From: Streptococcus sanguinis SK1 = NCTC 7863
Lineage (GTDB): Bacteria; Bacillota; Bacilli; Lactobacillales; Streptococcaceae
Assembly: GCF_000194945.1 (NCBI RefSeq)
Contig: NZ_GL878507.1
Coordinates: 945,963 to 1,009,962, forward strand
Reading direction: 5' to 3'
DNA length: 64,000 nucleotides
Position numbers and translations under genes: made by a program. A model generated the notes under the pieces. It did not search any database and had not been told where the DNA came from. It saw nothing but the letters and a program-made list of their open reading frames with translations. This document shows positions 49,103 to 57,980 of the stretch, one piece after another; the stretch's first letter is position 1; each line of letters begins with the position of its first letter.

Positions 49103-49887
49103 TGGTATACAGATCCCTCACTTCTCCCGAAAACCAGGACTATCGCTACAATGTAAAGATTGCCCACCTCTATGGCAATCTCATGAATACCTACGGTGAC
49201 AACGGCAATGTCCTCATGCTCAAGTATGTGGCTGAAAAGCTAGGCGCTAGAGTTGAAGTCGATATCGTCTCTCTAGAAGATGACTTTGACAAGGACAGCT
49301 ACGACATCGTCTTCTTTGGCGGAGGTCAAGACTATGAGCAAACGATCGTGGCTCGTGACATGCCAGCTAAAAAAGAAGCTTTGGAAAGCTTTATCAATGA
49401 AAACGGCGTAGTGCTAGCTATCTGCGGTGGTTTCCAACTCTTAGGCCAATACTATATCGAAGCTTCTGGCCGACGTATCGAAGGCCTAGGTATTATGGGA
49501 CATTACACCCTTAATCAAACCAATAATCGCTATATCGGTGACATCAAGATTCATAACGAAGAATTCAATGAGACCTACTACGGCTTTGAAAATCACCAAG
49601 GACGGACTTTCCTCTCGGACGATGAAAAACCTCTGGGCAAAGTCGTCTATGGAAATGGCAACAACCAAGAGGATGGTTGCGAGGGTGTTCATTATAAAAA
49701 TGTCTTTGGCTCCTACTTCCATGGCCCTATCTTGTCCCGCAATGCGAACTTGGCCTACCGTCTGGTGACCACCGCTCTGAAAAACAAATATGGCTCAGAT
49801 ATTCAACTAGCCGCTTATGAAGATATCCTTGCCCAAGAAATCCCAGAAGAATATGGAGATATCAAGAGCAAGGCTGAGTTTGAATAG
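49102..49887 (+). CDS. gatD: Lipid II isoglutaminyl synthase glutaminase subunit GatD
   Basis: This 261-residue CobB/CobQ-like glutamine amidotransferase has its nucleophile Cys in [13 protein letters not shown] and a catalytic His in FHGPILSRN. It supplies ammonia to MurT. The genes overlap by one base, so they are made together. Confidence 0.95.
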
Positions 49888-49905
49888 ATAAACAGGAGAA
49901 TCACT

Positions 49906-50163
49906 ATGAAAGAAAAATTGCATTATATTCTGCTTTTAATTACCATTCTATTGGTTGCTGGTATTTCCTTGGCCAATATGCAGAGTGTCAACGTCAGCTT
50001 TATCCTGTTCAGCTTCAAACTTCCCTTAATCATATTGATTTTAGTCTCAGTGCTCCTAGGCTCTGTCACGACCTTTCTCATCAGCATGCTAAAAAACTTC
50101 TCGCTGAAAAAAGAGCTTAAGAAAACCAAAGAAGCACTTAAAAATTCCCATACAGAAAACTAG
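49906..50163 (+). CDS. LapA-domain (DUF1049-like) membrane protein
   Basis: This 85-residue protein has two membrane helices (about 7-25 and 37-60) and a lysine-rich C-terminal helix. This is the arrangement of the LapA/DUF1049 family. AGGAG lies before the ATG, 18 bases after gatD, so it is the third gene of that unit. A bidirectional terminator follows. Role unknown. Confidence 0.7.
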   Translation: MKEKLHYILLLITILLVAGISLANMQSVNVSFILFSFKLPLIILILVSVLLGSVTTFLISMLKNFSLKKELKKTKEALKNSHTEN

Positions 50164-50192
50164 GTTGGAAATTATTCCAGCCTAGTTTTTTT
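50157..50192. terminator. Convergent terminator between the LapA-like gene and the MFS gene
   Basis: A 14-bp stem (50157-50170 with 50175-50188, one G·T pair) has a 4-base loop, with a T run on the plus strand. It contains the stop codons of both convergent genes. Confidence 0.85.
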
Positions 50193-51363
50193 GTATTCTC
50201 TTTTGATAAAGGTAGGAAATCAAAGCCAATCCCATCACTCCAAAACCAATCAAGAGAAAGGAAAGGGTGCTGACACTCGGCAGAAGAGTCATTAGAAAAG
50301 TCGCAGGAGGCATGAAAAGAATTGCCAGCGTGTAGATCGTTGAGAAAACGCGGCCTAGATACTGCTTGTCCACCTTGGTCTGAACCTGGCTGAAGAAATG
50401 AATGTTGAACACAGTCATAAAGAGCTCACAGATAAGATTACCAGAATAGGAGAAATATGGATGAACCGGTAGCAAGGCTGAGACACCCATGACTGCGACT
50501 CCAACACCGGTCAATAGCAGGGCTACAAGTAAATTGCCCATACTGGCCTTAACCTTGCTGGCTAGAATGGCTCCGATGATTGAGCCTATAGCACCCAAAC
50601 TCAAAATGGTCGCATAAGAGCCTGTCTTACTGTAGAGCTGATTGGTAAAAGGCAATAGATAATTAAAGGCCGCAAAGAAAAAATTGACTGCAGAAGCTAC
50701 CAAGAGCAGAAAGAAGATTTCTTTTTGCTGACGGATATAAACTAAACCTTCCTTAATATCTATCAGGATATTTCCAAGATTGATGGGAGACTTCTGCTTG
50801 CTTGGCTCATGATTAGGCAGAAAGTAAACCAAGGCAAAAGCCAGAAAGAAGCTAAGAGCATCCAGCTGAAGGGTCACGCGCAAATTTGCATACTGCATCA
50901 CGATAAAAGATAAAACTGGAGCTGAGACGCTGATAACCTGCAAGGCCAATTCCAGATGAGAATTGTAGGCCACGATGTCTTCCTTGTCCACAATTTCGGT
51001 AATATAAGACTTATTAGCTGGCCGAGAAAAAGCAAAGGCTATAGCCTGAACTACATTGGCAAAAATCAACGCTCCAATCATGAGCTGGTCATTTGAAATA
51101 AAAGAAATCAGCAGACAAAGACCAGCACAAATCAAATCTGTTACCATCAAAACCTTACGCCTGGAAAAGCGGTCCGTAATGGCCCCACCCAAAGGATTAA
51201 ATAAGATAGAAGTGACTAGCTCTGATATCTGGTAAATGCCCAAGACCGTCTGTCCCAGAGCTCCCAAAGAAGCAAGCCAGATGCTATTCCCATAATCATA
51301 AAGCATATTCCCAATTTTATTAATAGCAGCCCGTGTAATCAGCTGTGCTGCCTGTCGATTCAT
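50182..51363 (-). CDS. MFS transporter
   Basis: This 393-residue protein has about twelve hydrophobic segments and the MFS loop-2 signature GGAITDRFSRRKVLM. It resembles the DHA-type drug and peptide exporters (MFS_3/enterobactin exporter-like). GGAGG lies 7 bases before ATG 51363; a longer frame is rejected. It follows an Rgg-family gene by 78 bases, with a palindrome and a weak promoter in that gap, so export under Rgg control is likely. The substrate is unknown. Confidence 0.85.
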   Translation of the reverse strand: MNRQAAQLITRAAINKIGNMLYDYGNSIWLASLGALGQTVLGIYQISELVTSILFNPLGGAITDRFSRRKVLMVTDLICAGLCLLISFISNDQLMIGALIFANVVQAIAFAFSRPANKSYITEIVDKEDIVAYNSHLELALQVISVSAPVLSFIVMQYANLRVTLQLDALSFFLAFALVYFLPNHEPSKQKSPINLGNILIDIKEGLVYIRQQKEIFFLLLVASAVNFFFAAFNYLLPFTNQLYSKTGSYATILSLGAIGSIIGAILASKVKASMGNLLVALLLTGVGVAVMGVSALLPVHPYFSYSGNLICELFMTVFNIHFFSQVQTKVDKQYLGRVFSTIYTLAILFMPPATFLMTLLPSVSTLSFLLIGFGVMGLALISYLYQKRIQKN

Positions 51364-51391
51364 AAAAATACCTCCTTTCATTTCTGAAACT

Positions 51392-51441
51392 ATTGTATCA
51401 GGAATGGAGGGAGGTTCTTTATTTTTCCCATATTTGGGAAA
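51392..51441 (-). promoter_or_regulatory. MFS gene promoter with upstream palindrome
   Basis: On the minus strand TACAAT (51392-51397) has only AAAGAA (51415-51420) at the -35 position, so the promoter is weak. Three bases further upstream lies the palindrome TTTCCCA-n4-TGGGAAA (51424-51441), a likely activator site centred near -47. Confidence 0.6.
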
Positions 51442-52305
51442 TTATACTTTTACAAACTTATGGAAATGCTCTTGATAATAGGCAACTTGCTCAGGTAAAT
51501 TCAGCACTTCAAAGATGTGCATGGCTTCCTGCATTTGCTTGATGCCCTGCTTCTTCTGCTCCTTCTGATAAGCAGCAAACCCCTTGAGATAGAGGAACAC
51601 ATTGCGTTCATAGAGTTTAATGCCCTTGCCAATGATTTTCTCCACGTAAGCCTCAAAATAACTAGCCTTATCAAAAGAACGACTTTCCAAACAATGCTGG
51701 TAACAATTGAGAGCTATAATCAAGACTAGTCTCTTATGGCGACCGATTTCTTTGTAGTAGTCCTCCCGCTCCATGACTTCCTTGCCCAGACGGTAGACGT
51801 AGTCCACATCATAAAAGCTATAGAGATTGCCAAAGAGAATCAGCTCATACATAGTCCAGTCTTCCACTTGGAAAAGATAATCAGCCACCTTATCTAAATC
51901 CTCTTGCCTCATGCGAAACTGGCTGTCTCGCTGACAAATCAAGCCCTGCATCAAAATCCAATTCAGCTCATAGTAAAGAGGCGTGCTACTAGCTTGGGCC
52001 TTTTCCAACTGCTCCGCTTGCAAGTCTTGAAATCCCTTGATGTCATTTGAGTAGTAAAGAGGGATAATTTTACCCATCATGGCCACGTGCTCATGCTGCT
52101 GGAAATTCCGTGCCTTGTCCATAAAATTTTCAAGAGTCACATGAATATTATCCAAGAGATCTAAAAATTTCGAGAGGGTCATGTCCGACTCACCCAGCTC
52201 AAAACGAGACAGCTGAGAAGTCGAGCAAACCTGACCAGCCGCTTCCTTCAAAGAATAATGCCCATTTAAACGAAAATCACGAAAAACTTTACCTAAATCT
52301 TCCAT
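51442..52305 (-). CDS. Rgg/MutR-family transcriptional regulator
   Basis: This 287-residue regulator has an N-terminal helix-turn-helix (about 1-65, with GQVCSTSQLSRFELGESDM) and a long helical repeat domain of the Rgg/GadR/MutR type. This domain binds short peptides in the studied members. No hydrophobic peptide gene of the SHP kind is evident nearby. The MFS gene downstream is the obvious target. The start is ATG 52305. Confidence 0.85.
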   Translation of the reverse strand: MEDLGKVFRDFRLNGHYSLKEAAGQVCSTSQLSRFELGESDMTLSKFLDLLDNIHVTLENFMDKARNFQQHEHVAMMGKIIPLYYSNDIKGFQDLQAEQLEKAQASSTPLYYELNWILMQGLICQRDSQFRMRQEDLDKVADYLFQVEDWTMYELILFGNLYSFYDVDYVYRLGKEVMEREDYYKEIGRHKRLVLIIALNCYQHCLESRSFDKASYFEAYVEKIIGKGIKLYERNVFLYLKGFAAYQKEQKKQGIKQMQEAMHIFEVLNLPEQVAYYQEHFHKFVKV

Positions 52306-52516
52306 TTGTTTACCACTTCAATTCCTTTAATTGCTGTTTCGCTTCCCTAGTCGCTCTTTCAAAACTATCTTCACCGATCATTGTTCGGATTATACTTTCG
52401 GACGAGCCTCTTTTCGTCAAAATCTTATCGGCCGAAAATCGGAAAAGGCAGATTCTACTAAGAATCCTGTCTACTTTTCTCTATTACCCATACCAATCGT
52501 TCTTTTTATCTGTTTT

Positions 52517-53395
52517 TTAATAAATCCTTGTGTTTTTTTTAAAATATTTTTTTCCATACCACTCTTCTACAGTTTTCCCTTCCCACTCACGGTATTCTTC
52601 GGGATATTTCCATTTGTAGAAAGCTTGTAAATAACTAGGAAATTCGATGTAGATTAACATAGCAATCACAGCAATATTTAGGATAATCCATGTTATCAAA
52701 AGACCTAAGCCTTCCAACGAAGTTGAAAATTTTATGGAAAAACCCTTTATTATAAAGTTTATAATTACTCCAATTCCCAAAAAGCTCATTCCATAAATCG
52801 CTATCTTATTGGCAATTTTATTGCGAAGAGAAGAGCCACTTCCATTACCATACATCAGTTTTTTAAGACTTTCAATTTCAAGGCTAAACATAAAATAGGC
52901 TAATATAGAAATAAAAACAAAAATAGCAGCAATCATCCAAATAGATAAAGTTGGTAATGATATATCAATAGCTAGCAGGTTAAATTCAAAACTAAGCCAA
53001 ATTAAAAATGTGATAACATGAAAATGATAACGATAGGGCAGTATAAAAGCTTTTCTAAAAACTTTACCAATCAATATGATAAATACCCAAATTAAGAAAC
53101 AGACTAGATATACCTCAGCTGTTAGTAATGGATGTTGATAGATAGGCAATCTTAAATCTTTAGGATCAGAGTCGTGCAAGGATAGCGAAAAAACAAGAAT
53201 CATAAAGTTTATAATGACAGGACCGATAAGAGTTAAAACAATATTCTGAATATGAAGAACTAGTTTAGACTTTCCTTCCCTATAATATATTTCTAACTTA
53301 GAGAAAACATTTCCTTTCTGGTACTGTACAAACCCATCATCTTCCAGATTCAAACTCTCTTCAAAACTAGCCTTAAAAATAGATTTTTTCTTCAT
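52517..53395 (-). CDS. Unrecognised membrane protein, family 2 (YPEEY tail)
   Basis: This 292-residue protein starts MKKKSIFKASFEES and has about six hydrophobic segments. It ends with the charged tail WKYPEEYREWEGKTVEEWYG-KKYF. The same N-terminus and tail pattern recur in the gene at 56145-57050, so the two are diverged paralogues. ATG 53395 aligns with the paralogue; a TTG four codons upstream is the alternative. I know no function. It is the last gene of the membrane-protein array. Confidence 0.7.
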   Translation of the reverse strand: MKKKSIFKASFEESLNLEDDGFVQYQKGNVFSKLEIYYREGKSKLVLHIQNIVLTLIGPVIINFMILVFSLSLHDSDPKDLRLPIYQHPLLTAEVYLVCFLIWVFIILIGKVFRKAFILPYRYHFHVITFLIWLSFEFNLLAIDISLPTLSIWMIAAIFVFISILAYFMFSLEIESLKKLMYGNGSGSSLRNKIANKIAIYGMSFLGIGVIINFIIKGFSIKFSTSLEGLGLLITWIILNIAVIAMLIYIEFPSYLQAFYKWKYPEEYREWEGKTVEEWYGKKYFKKNTRIY

Positions 53396-53540
53396 TTTTT
53401 CAATCAAAATACCAATATATTTCCTATTCCATAAGATGTCTAGAAATTACCGCCATAACGCCCACACCTTCATAAGAGTTCAAATAATCTTTCATTTTGG
53501 AATTCATTACAGCAAAACTTTTCAAAACTCATATTTTCTA

Positions 53541-54200
53541 TTATGAAATTTTATTGTATCTATTCTTTCTATATCTTTCAACAGCCATAAACCATCTAAC
53601 CATATTGTTTTGCCATAATAACAGAACTGCTGCAGCTGGTAAAATACCCATAAAGCTTAAAGTGATAATCTCACTGCCGATAGGTGTCCCTATCATATTA
53701 AAAACTAGAATAGATATGACTAAAATTGGACCAATCAGTCCCATTAAAGCCATAAATACTGTGAAAATCCAAGCGAATATCTTCTTGCCAAGAGTAACCT
53801 TCTTATCGCCAAAATTACCCCAAATAAGATTAGTATCAACTGCCCGTCTAAAATTTTCTTTACTGGTTGGCTGTGCCAACTTAACATTCTTATAAAGGGC
53901 TCGCTCTACTATGACCAGCAAAAGAGTACCTTCCAGAAACCAAACAATTAGAAAATAAACCAAAGTACCATAGCCATAGACACCACCAAACAATCGTGTC
54001 TCAGGAAAAAGCTGCATCACACCACTAAAAGCAATCAGAAATGATGTAATTAAAATGATTTGTTTCCGATTGCCACGCGATGCCTCTGTATTCAATAGTT
54101 TACTTTTAGGAGCTGCTAAGGGGTCTCTTGGCTTTTCTACATTTACATAAATAGCCTGACCATCACTTTCCCCTATATAAATAACTTTCCTAAAAAACAT
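53541..54200 (-). CDS. Unrecognised membrane protein, family 1 (MFF...APKS), copy A
   Basis: This 219-residue protein starts MFFRKVIYIGESDGQAIY, then APKSKLLNTE near residue 31. It has four hydrophobic segments, the loop VERALYKNVKLAQPTS in the middle, and GTPIGSEII then WQNNMVRWF near the end. The same landmarks occur at 57219, 57981 and 59895, so this is one family. The truncated copy at 58764 is its closest relative. AAGGA lies before the ATG. Function unknown. Confidence 0.75.
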   Translation of the reverse strand: MFFRKVIYIGESDGQAIYVNVEKPRDPLAAPKSKLLNTEASRGNRKQIILITSFLIAFSGVMQLFPETRLFGGVYGYGTLVYFLIVWFLEGTLLLVIVERALYKNVKLAQPTSKENFRRAVDTNLIWGNFGDKKVTLGKKIFAWIFTVFMALMGLIGPILVISILVFNMIGTPIGSEIITLSFMGILPAAAVLLLWQNNMVRWFMAVERYRKNRYNKIS

Positions 54201-54258
54201 CCTTCATCCTTTCCTCTCTATATACCAACAATTAAAACAAGTCAGGTTGATATAGTTC

Positions 54259-55241
54259 TCAGCACTTTCTTTTCTTCCTCTTTTTAAACTGATAATAAAT
54301 AAAACTCCCCGTAGCATCCAAGACAATCGTATAGCCAAAAATTCTTATAAACCATATTAGCCAAATCGGACTATTTTCAGCATCTATATGCAATAATTGC
54401 AAACAAGCAATAATACCAAGAAATAGAATAACCTCTGCAATCAAACGGGGCTTAGTCTTTTTGAAATCTAAAGTTTTAAAAATGCTATGATTATATAATT
54501 CTTCTGGTACTTCTTCCCAGTAAGTCTTATCTTTCGCTCTCAATTTAAGTAAATATCCGACTTCAACAATGAGTCTCGAGAAAGCTGATATAAACACTAG
54601 ATTACCAAAAATACCTAATATTTGCTTATAATAGCCGGTTATCAAACCAACCATCATTCCGCCAAGCAAGGTAGCTCCTAGAATTATCCAAATAGAGGGT
54701 TTACTATAGACACTCGAAGCAGCAACATAGTTGGCATTAGTCCGTTGCTCGGAAAAGCCTGTTTCTAATTGTTTCTTTAGCCATCTTACATTATAAAGGA
54801 TTAAACCCAAAAATAGAATCAGAGAACTAAGCCCAAAAATAATGGTATATATAAAAGAATTTCTCAATAAATTATTAGTGAGTACAACAATAACATAATC
54901 GGTCAAAACTAATGACAGAAGTAATCCATTAATCATTGCAAAAAGCATGGCTGTACCAAAAAATTGATGTCTATAAATCAATTTTTGATTGAAAGAAATA
55001 ACTTGACATATCAGCATAAAAAGAAGGTATACGCAAAAAAATAGGAATATAAGATTAGAAAAGGGATTCAATTTGAGTTGATCTTTTATAAAATAATACA
55101 CATGCGACAAGGCAATACTTAAGGCAAATATACCGGACCAGGCCAAACCAAGCATCCCAACAGAAGCTCGTGTCGCACCTAGTGATTGAAAGTAGTTCTT
55201 GTTTAATTCTTCTGGTCCTAAAACTATATTTTTTCACTCAT
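54259..55241 (-). pseudogene. Membrane protein gene with frameshift in an A6 run after the start codon
   Basis: A 298-codon frame from ATG 55155 encodes about eight hydrophobic segments, but its reading extends upstream with no stop or start through LGPEELNKNYFQSLGATRAS. An ATG with GAGG six bases before it lies at 55241 and reads ATG AGT GAA AAA ATA TAG. One extra A in the A6 run (55229-55234) would join the two and give MSEKNIVLGPEELNK. The gene is thus off-frame as sequenced, either broken, phase variable or a sequencing error. The internal ATG may still be used weakly. Confidence 0.7.
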
Positions 55242-55370
55242 TTTCTACCTCAAAAAATTTGGCCTTTGTATCTCTAAAAGCATTTTTTTAATTCTGCTAG
55301 ACATACAGACATTACATGGTTTGATCTCAACTGGTTTATGACAACCGAACCAATTGGTAAAATAGGGTTA

Positions 55371-56075
55371 TTATTTTCCATTTTCATTCTCCAATTCATA
55401 ATTTAATTTATCTAAAATTTTATTATTTATAACAGTTTTGACTATGCCATTCCATATAATATTTGGAACCAAAGAAAGTAGTATAGCAAGTACAACTAAT
55501 TTTATTATAAACTCTATAATTGTACTTGGCATAAAATAAAACCAATAAACAAAAGGAATAACTGCAAAGACAATAAACAACACTACTAAAATGTTTGCAA
55601 GATAAGATGTTTTTATCTGTTTCAAAACATCATTATGTTTTAAAGTTATATCGTGTATAACTTCAAAATATTCTTTCTGGACAGTACTACTAGGAGCTTC
55701 AATCAAAGGATAAGTATTTCTAATTGAAATCATCCATAATTCAAAAAGTATAAAAAACCAGATTCCTAAGATCATAGGTAACAGAAAAGAAAAAAGACCG
55801 AACTCTTTTTGAGGAACAATGTAATTATCAGAATAACCAGCGATAAAAGCCATAATCGGGACAATCAAAAATGGCGAAGACATCCAAGTTAATCTGCCAA
55901 TTTTCTTAGCTATGTTTTGGTGATTCCCTATTTTTTCCTTATCGAGCCTTCTCCAAACAATATCTCCTGATAAAAAATAGTACTCTGCAGCTAAGCCTGT
56001 TCCTTTTAAATTAGTTCCCATCCCATTATCAACAGCAAATAATAATCTTATCTTTTTCACAATGGACATCTCCAT
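55371..56075 (-). CDS. Unrecognised membrane protein
   Basis: This 234-residue protein has a hydrophilic first 60 residues (LLFAVDNGMGTNLKGTGLAA, DIVWRRLDKEKI) and four or five hydrophobic segments after that. No family is recognised. The start could be ATG 56075 or ATG 56069; neither has a good ribosome binding site. A 31-codon frame at 56057-56152 overlaps the start, which suggests the gene may depend on coupled translation or be itself altered. Confidence 0.6.
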   Translation of the reverse strand: MEMSIVKKIRLLFAVDNGMGTNLKGTGLAAEYYFLSGDIVWRRLDKEKIGNHQNIAKKIGRLTWMSSPFLIVPIMAFIAGYSDNYIVPQKEFGLFSFLLPMILGIWFFILFELWMISIRNTYPLIEAPSSTVQKEYFEVIHDITLKHNDVLKQIKTSYLANILVVLFIVFAVIPFVYWFYFMPSTIIEFIIKLVVLAILLSLVPNIIWNGIVKTVINNKILDKLNYELENENGK

Positions 56076-56152
56076 ATTAGCTTTTTAGACTTAATATTTC
56101 GATCTAGTTCTTTATTGACATCACTTCCTAAAAGCAATAATTTTTTACTCAT
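56057..56152 (-). CDS. Short frame resembling the N-terminus of an array protein
   Basis: The 31-residue frame begins MSKKLLLLGSDVNKEL and overlaps the previous stop. The start resembles the shifted N-terminus at 55241 (MSEKNIVLGPEEL). It may be a remnant, or an out-of-frame N-terminus of the gene at 55371. Confidence 0.35.
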   Translation of the reverse strand: MSKKLLLLGSDVNKELDRNIKSKKLIWRCPL

Positions 56153-57050
56153 TTTCTTCTCCATTCTCTTGTGTTGTTTCTTCTTTTAGCTTGCCACTTT
56201 TGACCAGCTTTTTATAATATCGTTTGCTGTACCATTCTCGGTCTGAAATCTTTAAGTAGGATTTATACTCTTCTGGGTACTTGTGGATATAATAGGCTTG
56301 AAAAATATGCACATTCATCATAAAAGCTATAAAATAACCGCTAATGACAAACCAAACCACCAAAAATAATCCAAACATATAAAAATACCAAAGGACCGGA
56401 AGTTGATTCATTAGATGATAGACCAGTGATACCGGAAAGAGCACTACCATCGTTCCGACTGTAATCATCATCACTTTCTTAAGAATTGACTTTTCTTCTT
56501 CATCGTTCAGTCTCCTTTTCAGATTCTGGATACTATTCGTAATAATCCAGAAAAAGAGAACGATTCCTAAGACGAACTGAAACCAGAATCCCACCAATGT
56601 ATAAGCATCGTAAGCTACCGCACTAGCAAAATAAAACCCCGATATAAAAGCACAAATTGACATTGAAAAATAAAAAGGAAAGTAAGTCCAAAGCTGACTG
56701 TTCAAGCGTTTCTTGGGCCAAAAAACAGGGATAGATCCAAAAAGGAAAGTTAGATAGAAAACTATACTGATTGGTCGCATTATTTGCCCAATTGTGTGAA
56801 ACAAAGAAACCGATTGATGAGAAAGATAGTGTACTTCTCCACTTTGACCTACACTACTTGGCAAAGCAATTAATAGAAAGTAAACCATAATTCCAAAAAA
56901 GATAAATATGCAAAACACGACCGTAAACAGCCGATTGATCATCCCCATATGAATAGGATTTGGCATACCGGCGGTTAAGGCAAACTTTCCGTTCGTTACG
57001 ATTTTCTTACTTCGTTCAAAGTCTGCACCGAAAATACTGATTTTTTTCAT
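56145..57050 (-). CDS. Unrecognised membrane protein, family 2 (YPEEY tail)
   Basis: This 301-residue protein starts MKKISIFGADFERSKKIV, has six or seven hydrophobic segments, and ends with HKYPEEYKSYLKISDREWYS-KRYYKK and an acidic tail. It is a paralogue of the 52517-53395 protein through the N-terminal and C-terminal patterns. GGAGAT lies before the ATG. A cysteine-rich open frame (57053-57211) ends three bases before its start. Function unknown. Confidence 0.7.
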   Translation of the reverse strand: MKKISIFGADFERSKKIVTNGKFALTAGMPNPIHMGMINRLFTVVFCIFIFFGIMVYFLLIALPSSVGQSGEVHYLSHQSVSLFHTIGQIMRPISIVFYLTFLFGSIPVFWPKKRLNSQLWTYFPFYFSMSICAFISGFYFASAVAYDAYTLVGFWFQFVLGIVLFFWIITNSIQNLKRRLNDEEEKSILKKVMMITVGTMVVLFPVSLVYHLMNQLPVLWYFYMFGLFLVVWFVISGYFIAFMMNVHIFQAYYIHKYPEEYKSYLKISDREWYSKRYYKKLVKSGKLKEETTQENGEENE

Positions 57051-57052
57051 TT

Positions 57053-57211
57053 TTAATCTCCAAATTTCATCTGGCAGAAAGGCTCATATCCTTGAGAATC
57101 TTCCATTTGAGGATAGGCAACAAATTGTGTCACAAAACAGCAACTGTCGCAGCAGCTACTCCTCGCTTTGTTAAAGATATAACACTTACCTTCTGCGATC
57201 GACTGTTTTAT
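57053..57211 (-). other. Stop-free cysteine-rich frame, no clear start codon
   Basis: The 52-codon frame contains GKCYIFNKARSSCCDSCC followed by a part ending EPFCQMKFGD. It has six cysteines and a natural-looking composition but no ATG, GTG or TTG at its beginning. It may be the tail of a decayed gene, and its end is coupled to the start of the next gene. Confidence 0.4.
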
Positions 57212-57218
57212 CTAACAC

Positions 57219-57890
57219 TTAGTTACAAGTTTCGCTCTCCGGTTCTTTCTTGAACAAGATTTTCCCTTGACTGTACAGCTTCATAATCTTTACAAAACGA
57301 ACAGGGTTGTTTTGGTTATAAAACAAAAAGGGTATATAGAACATAAATCCAGCTATCCAAAAATCGTAATTGGTCTCAATAGGCTGACCAAACTTTTGAG
57401 TATAGCCGTAAAAAACACATACTAAATATATAACAGCAGCAATTATTATGTAGCGAGCAATTCGATAGATTGTTGAAGATGATTTAGCTGGGTCAAAATT
57501 CTCGTCACCCACCATCAAATTATGGGAAGCCGCATAATAAAACACCTTCTCTGTTGTCGGCTGAGCCTTGCGAACATTTTTATAAAGCCCTCGCTCAAGA
57601 ATAGCGACCATTAACAGAAACTCAGCCAACCAAAATAGCAGGATATAGGTCAAACTGGTCCAATTATAGACACCAATGGACAAGGCTGAAAAGAATCCGA
57701 AGACCGCAGGTCCACCTGCCATCAAGAGAATCACCAATTCAGGAATATAGGCATTAGTCTTACGCGCTCCTTCCGTATTGAGCAGGAAACTTTTGGGAGC
57801 TGCTAAAGCCTCTCTAGTCTGCTGGTCATAATAGACCGCCTGACCATCACACTCGCCAATAAATACTCGACGACGTCTAAGAAAAAACAT
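57219..57890 (-). CDS. Unrecognised membrane protein, family 1 (MFF...APKS), copy B
   Basis: This 223-residue protein starts MFFLRRRRVFIGECDGQAVY, then APKSFLLNTEGARK. It has four hydrophobic segments, the loop LERGLYKNVRKAQPTT, and YNQNNPVRFV near the end. ATG 57890 is chosen because the same leader AAAGAGGnTAGA precedes the starts of copies at 58742 and 60659. A longer frame to 57959 lacks that support. Function unknown. Confidence 0.75.
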   Translation of the reverse strand: MFFLRRRRVFIGECDGQAVYYDQQTREALAAPKSFLLNTEGARKTNAYIPELVILLMAGGPAVFGFFSALSIGVYNWTSLTYILLFWLAEFLLMVAILERGLYKNVRKAQPTTEKVFYYAASHNLMVGDENFDPAKSSSTIYRIARYIIIAAVIYLVCVFYGYTQKFGQPIETNYDFWIAGFMFYIPFLFYNQNNPVRFVKIMKLYSQGKILFKKEPESETCN

Positions 57891-57980
57891 TCTAACCTCT
57901 TTCCAATTAGTTATTGAAGTTCTGTTACCAAACTTTATAATCTCTACTGCTTCACTCACTTTTATTTAATTTCAAATCAG

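Noticed and set aside
51424-51441. TTTCCCA/TGGGAAA hairpin as the rgg terminator
   Set aside because: The stem is only 7 bp and on the minus strand it is followed by AATAAAG, not by a T run. An operator reading fits better.
52306-52516. Search for a small hydrophobic peptide (SHP) gene next to the Rgg-type regulator
   Set aside because: No short frame with a start, ribosome binding site and hydrophobic C-terminus is visible on either strand here.
53424-53507. 27-codon frame MNSKMKDYLNSYEGVGVM between array genes
   Set aside because: It has no ribosome binding site, no recognisable family and is short enough to arise by chance.
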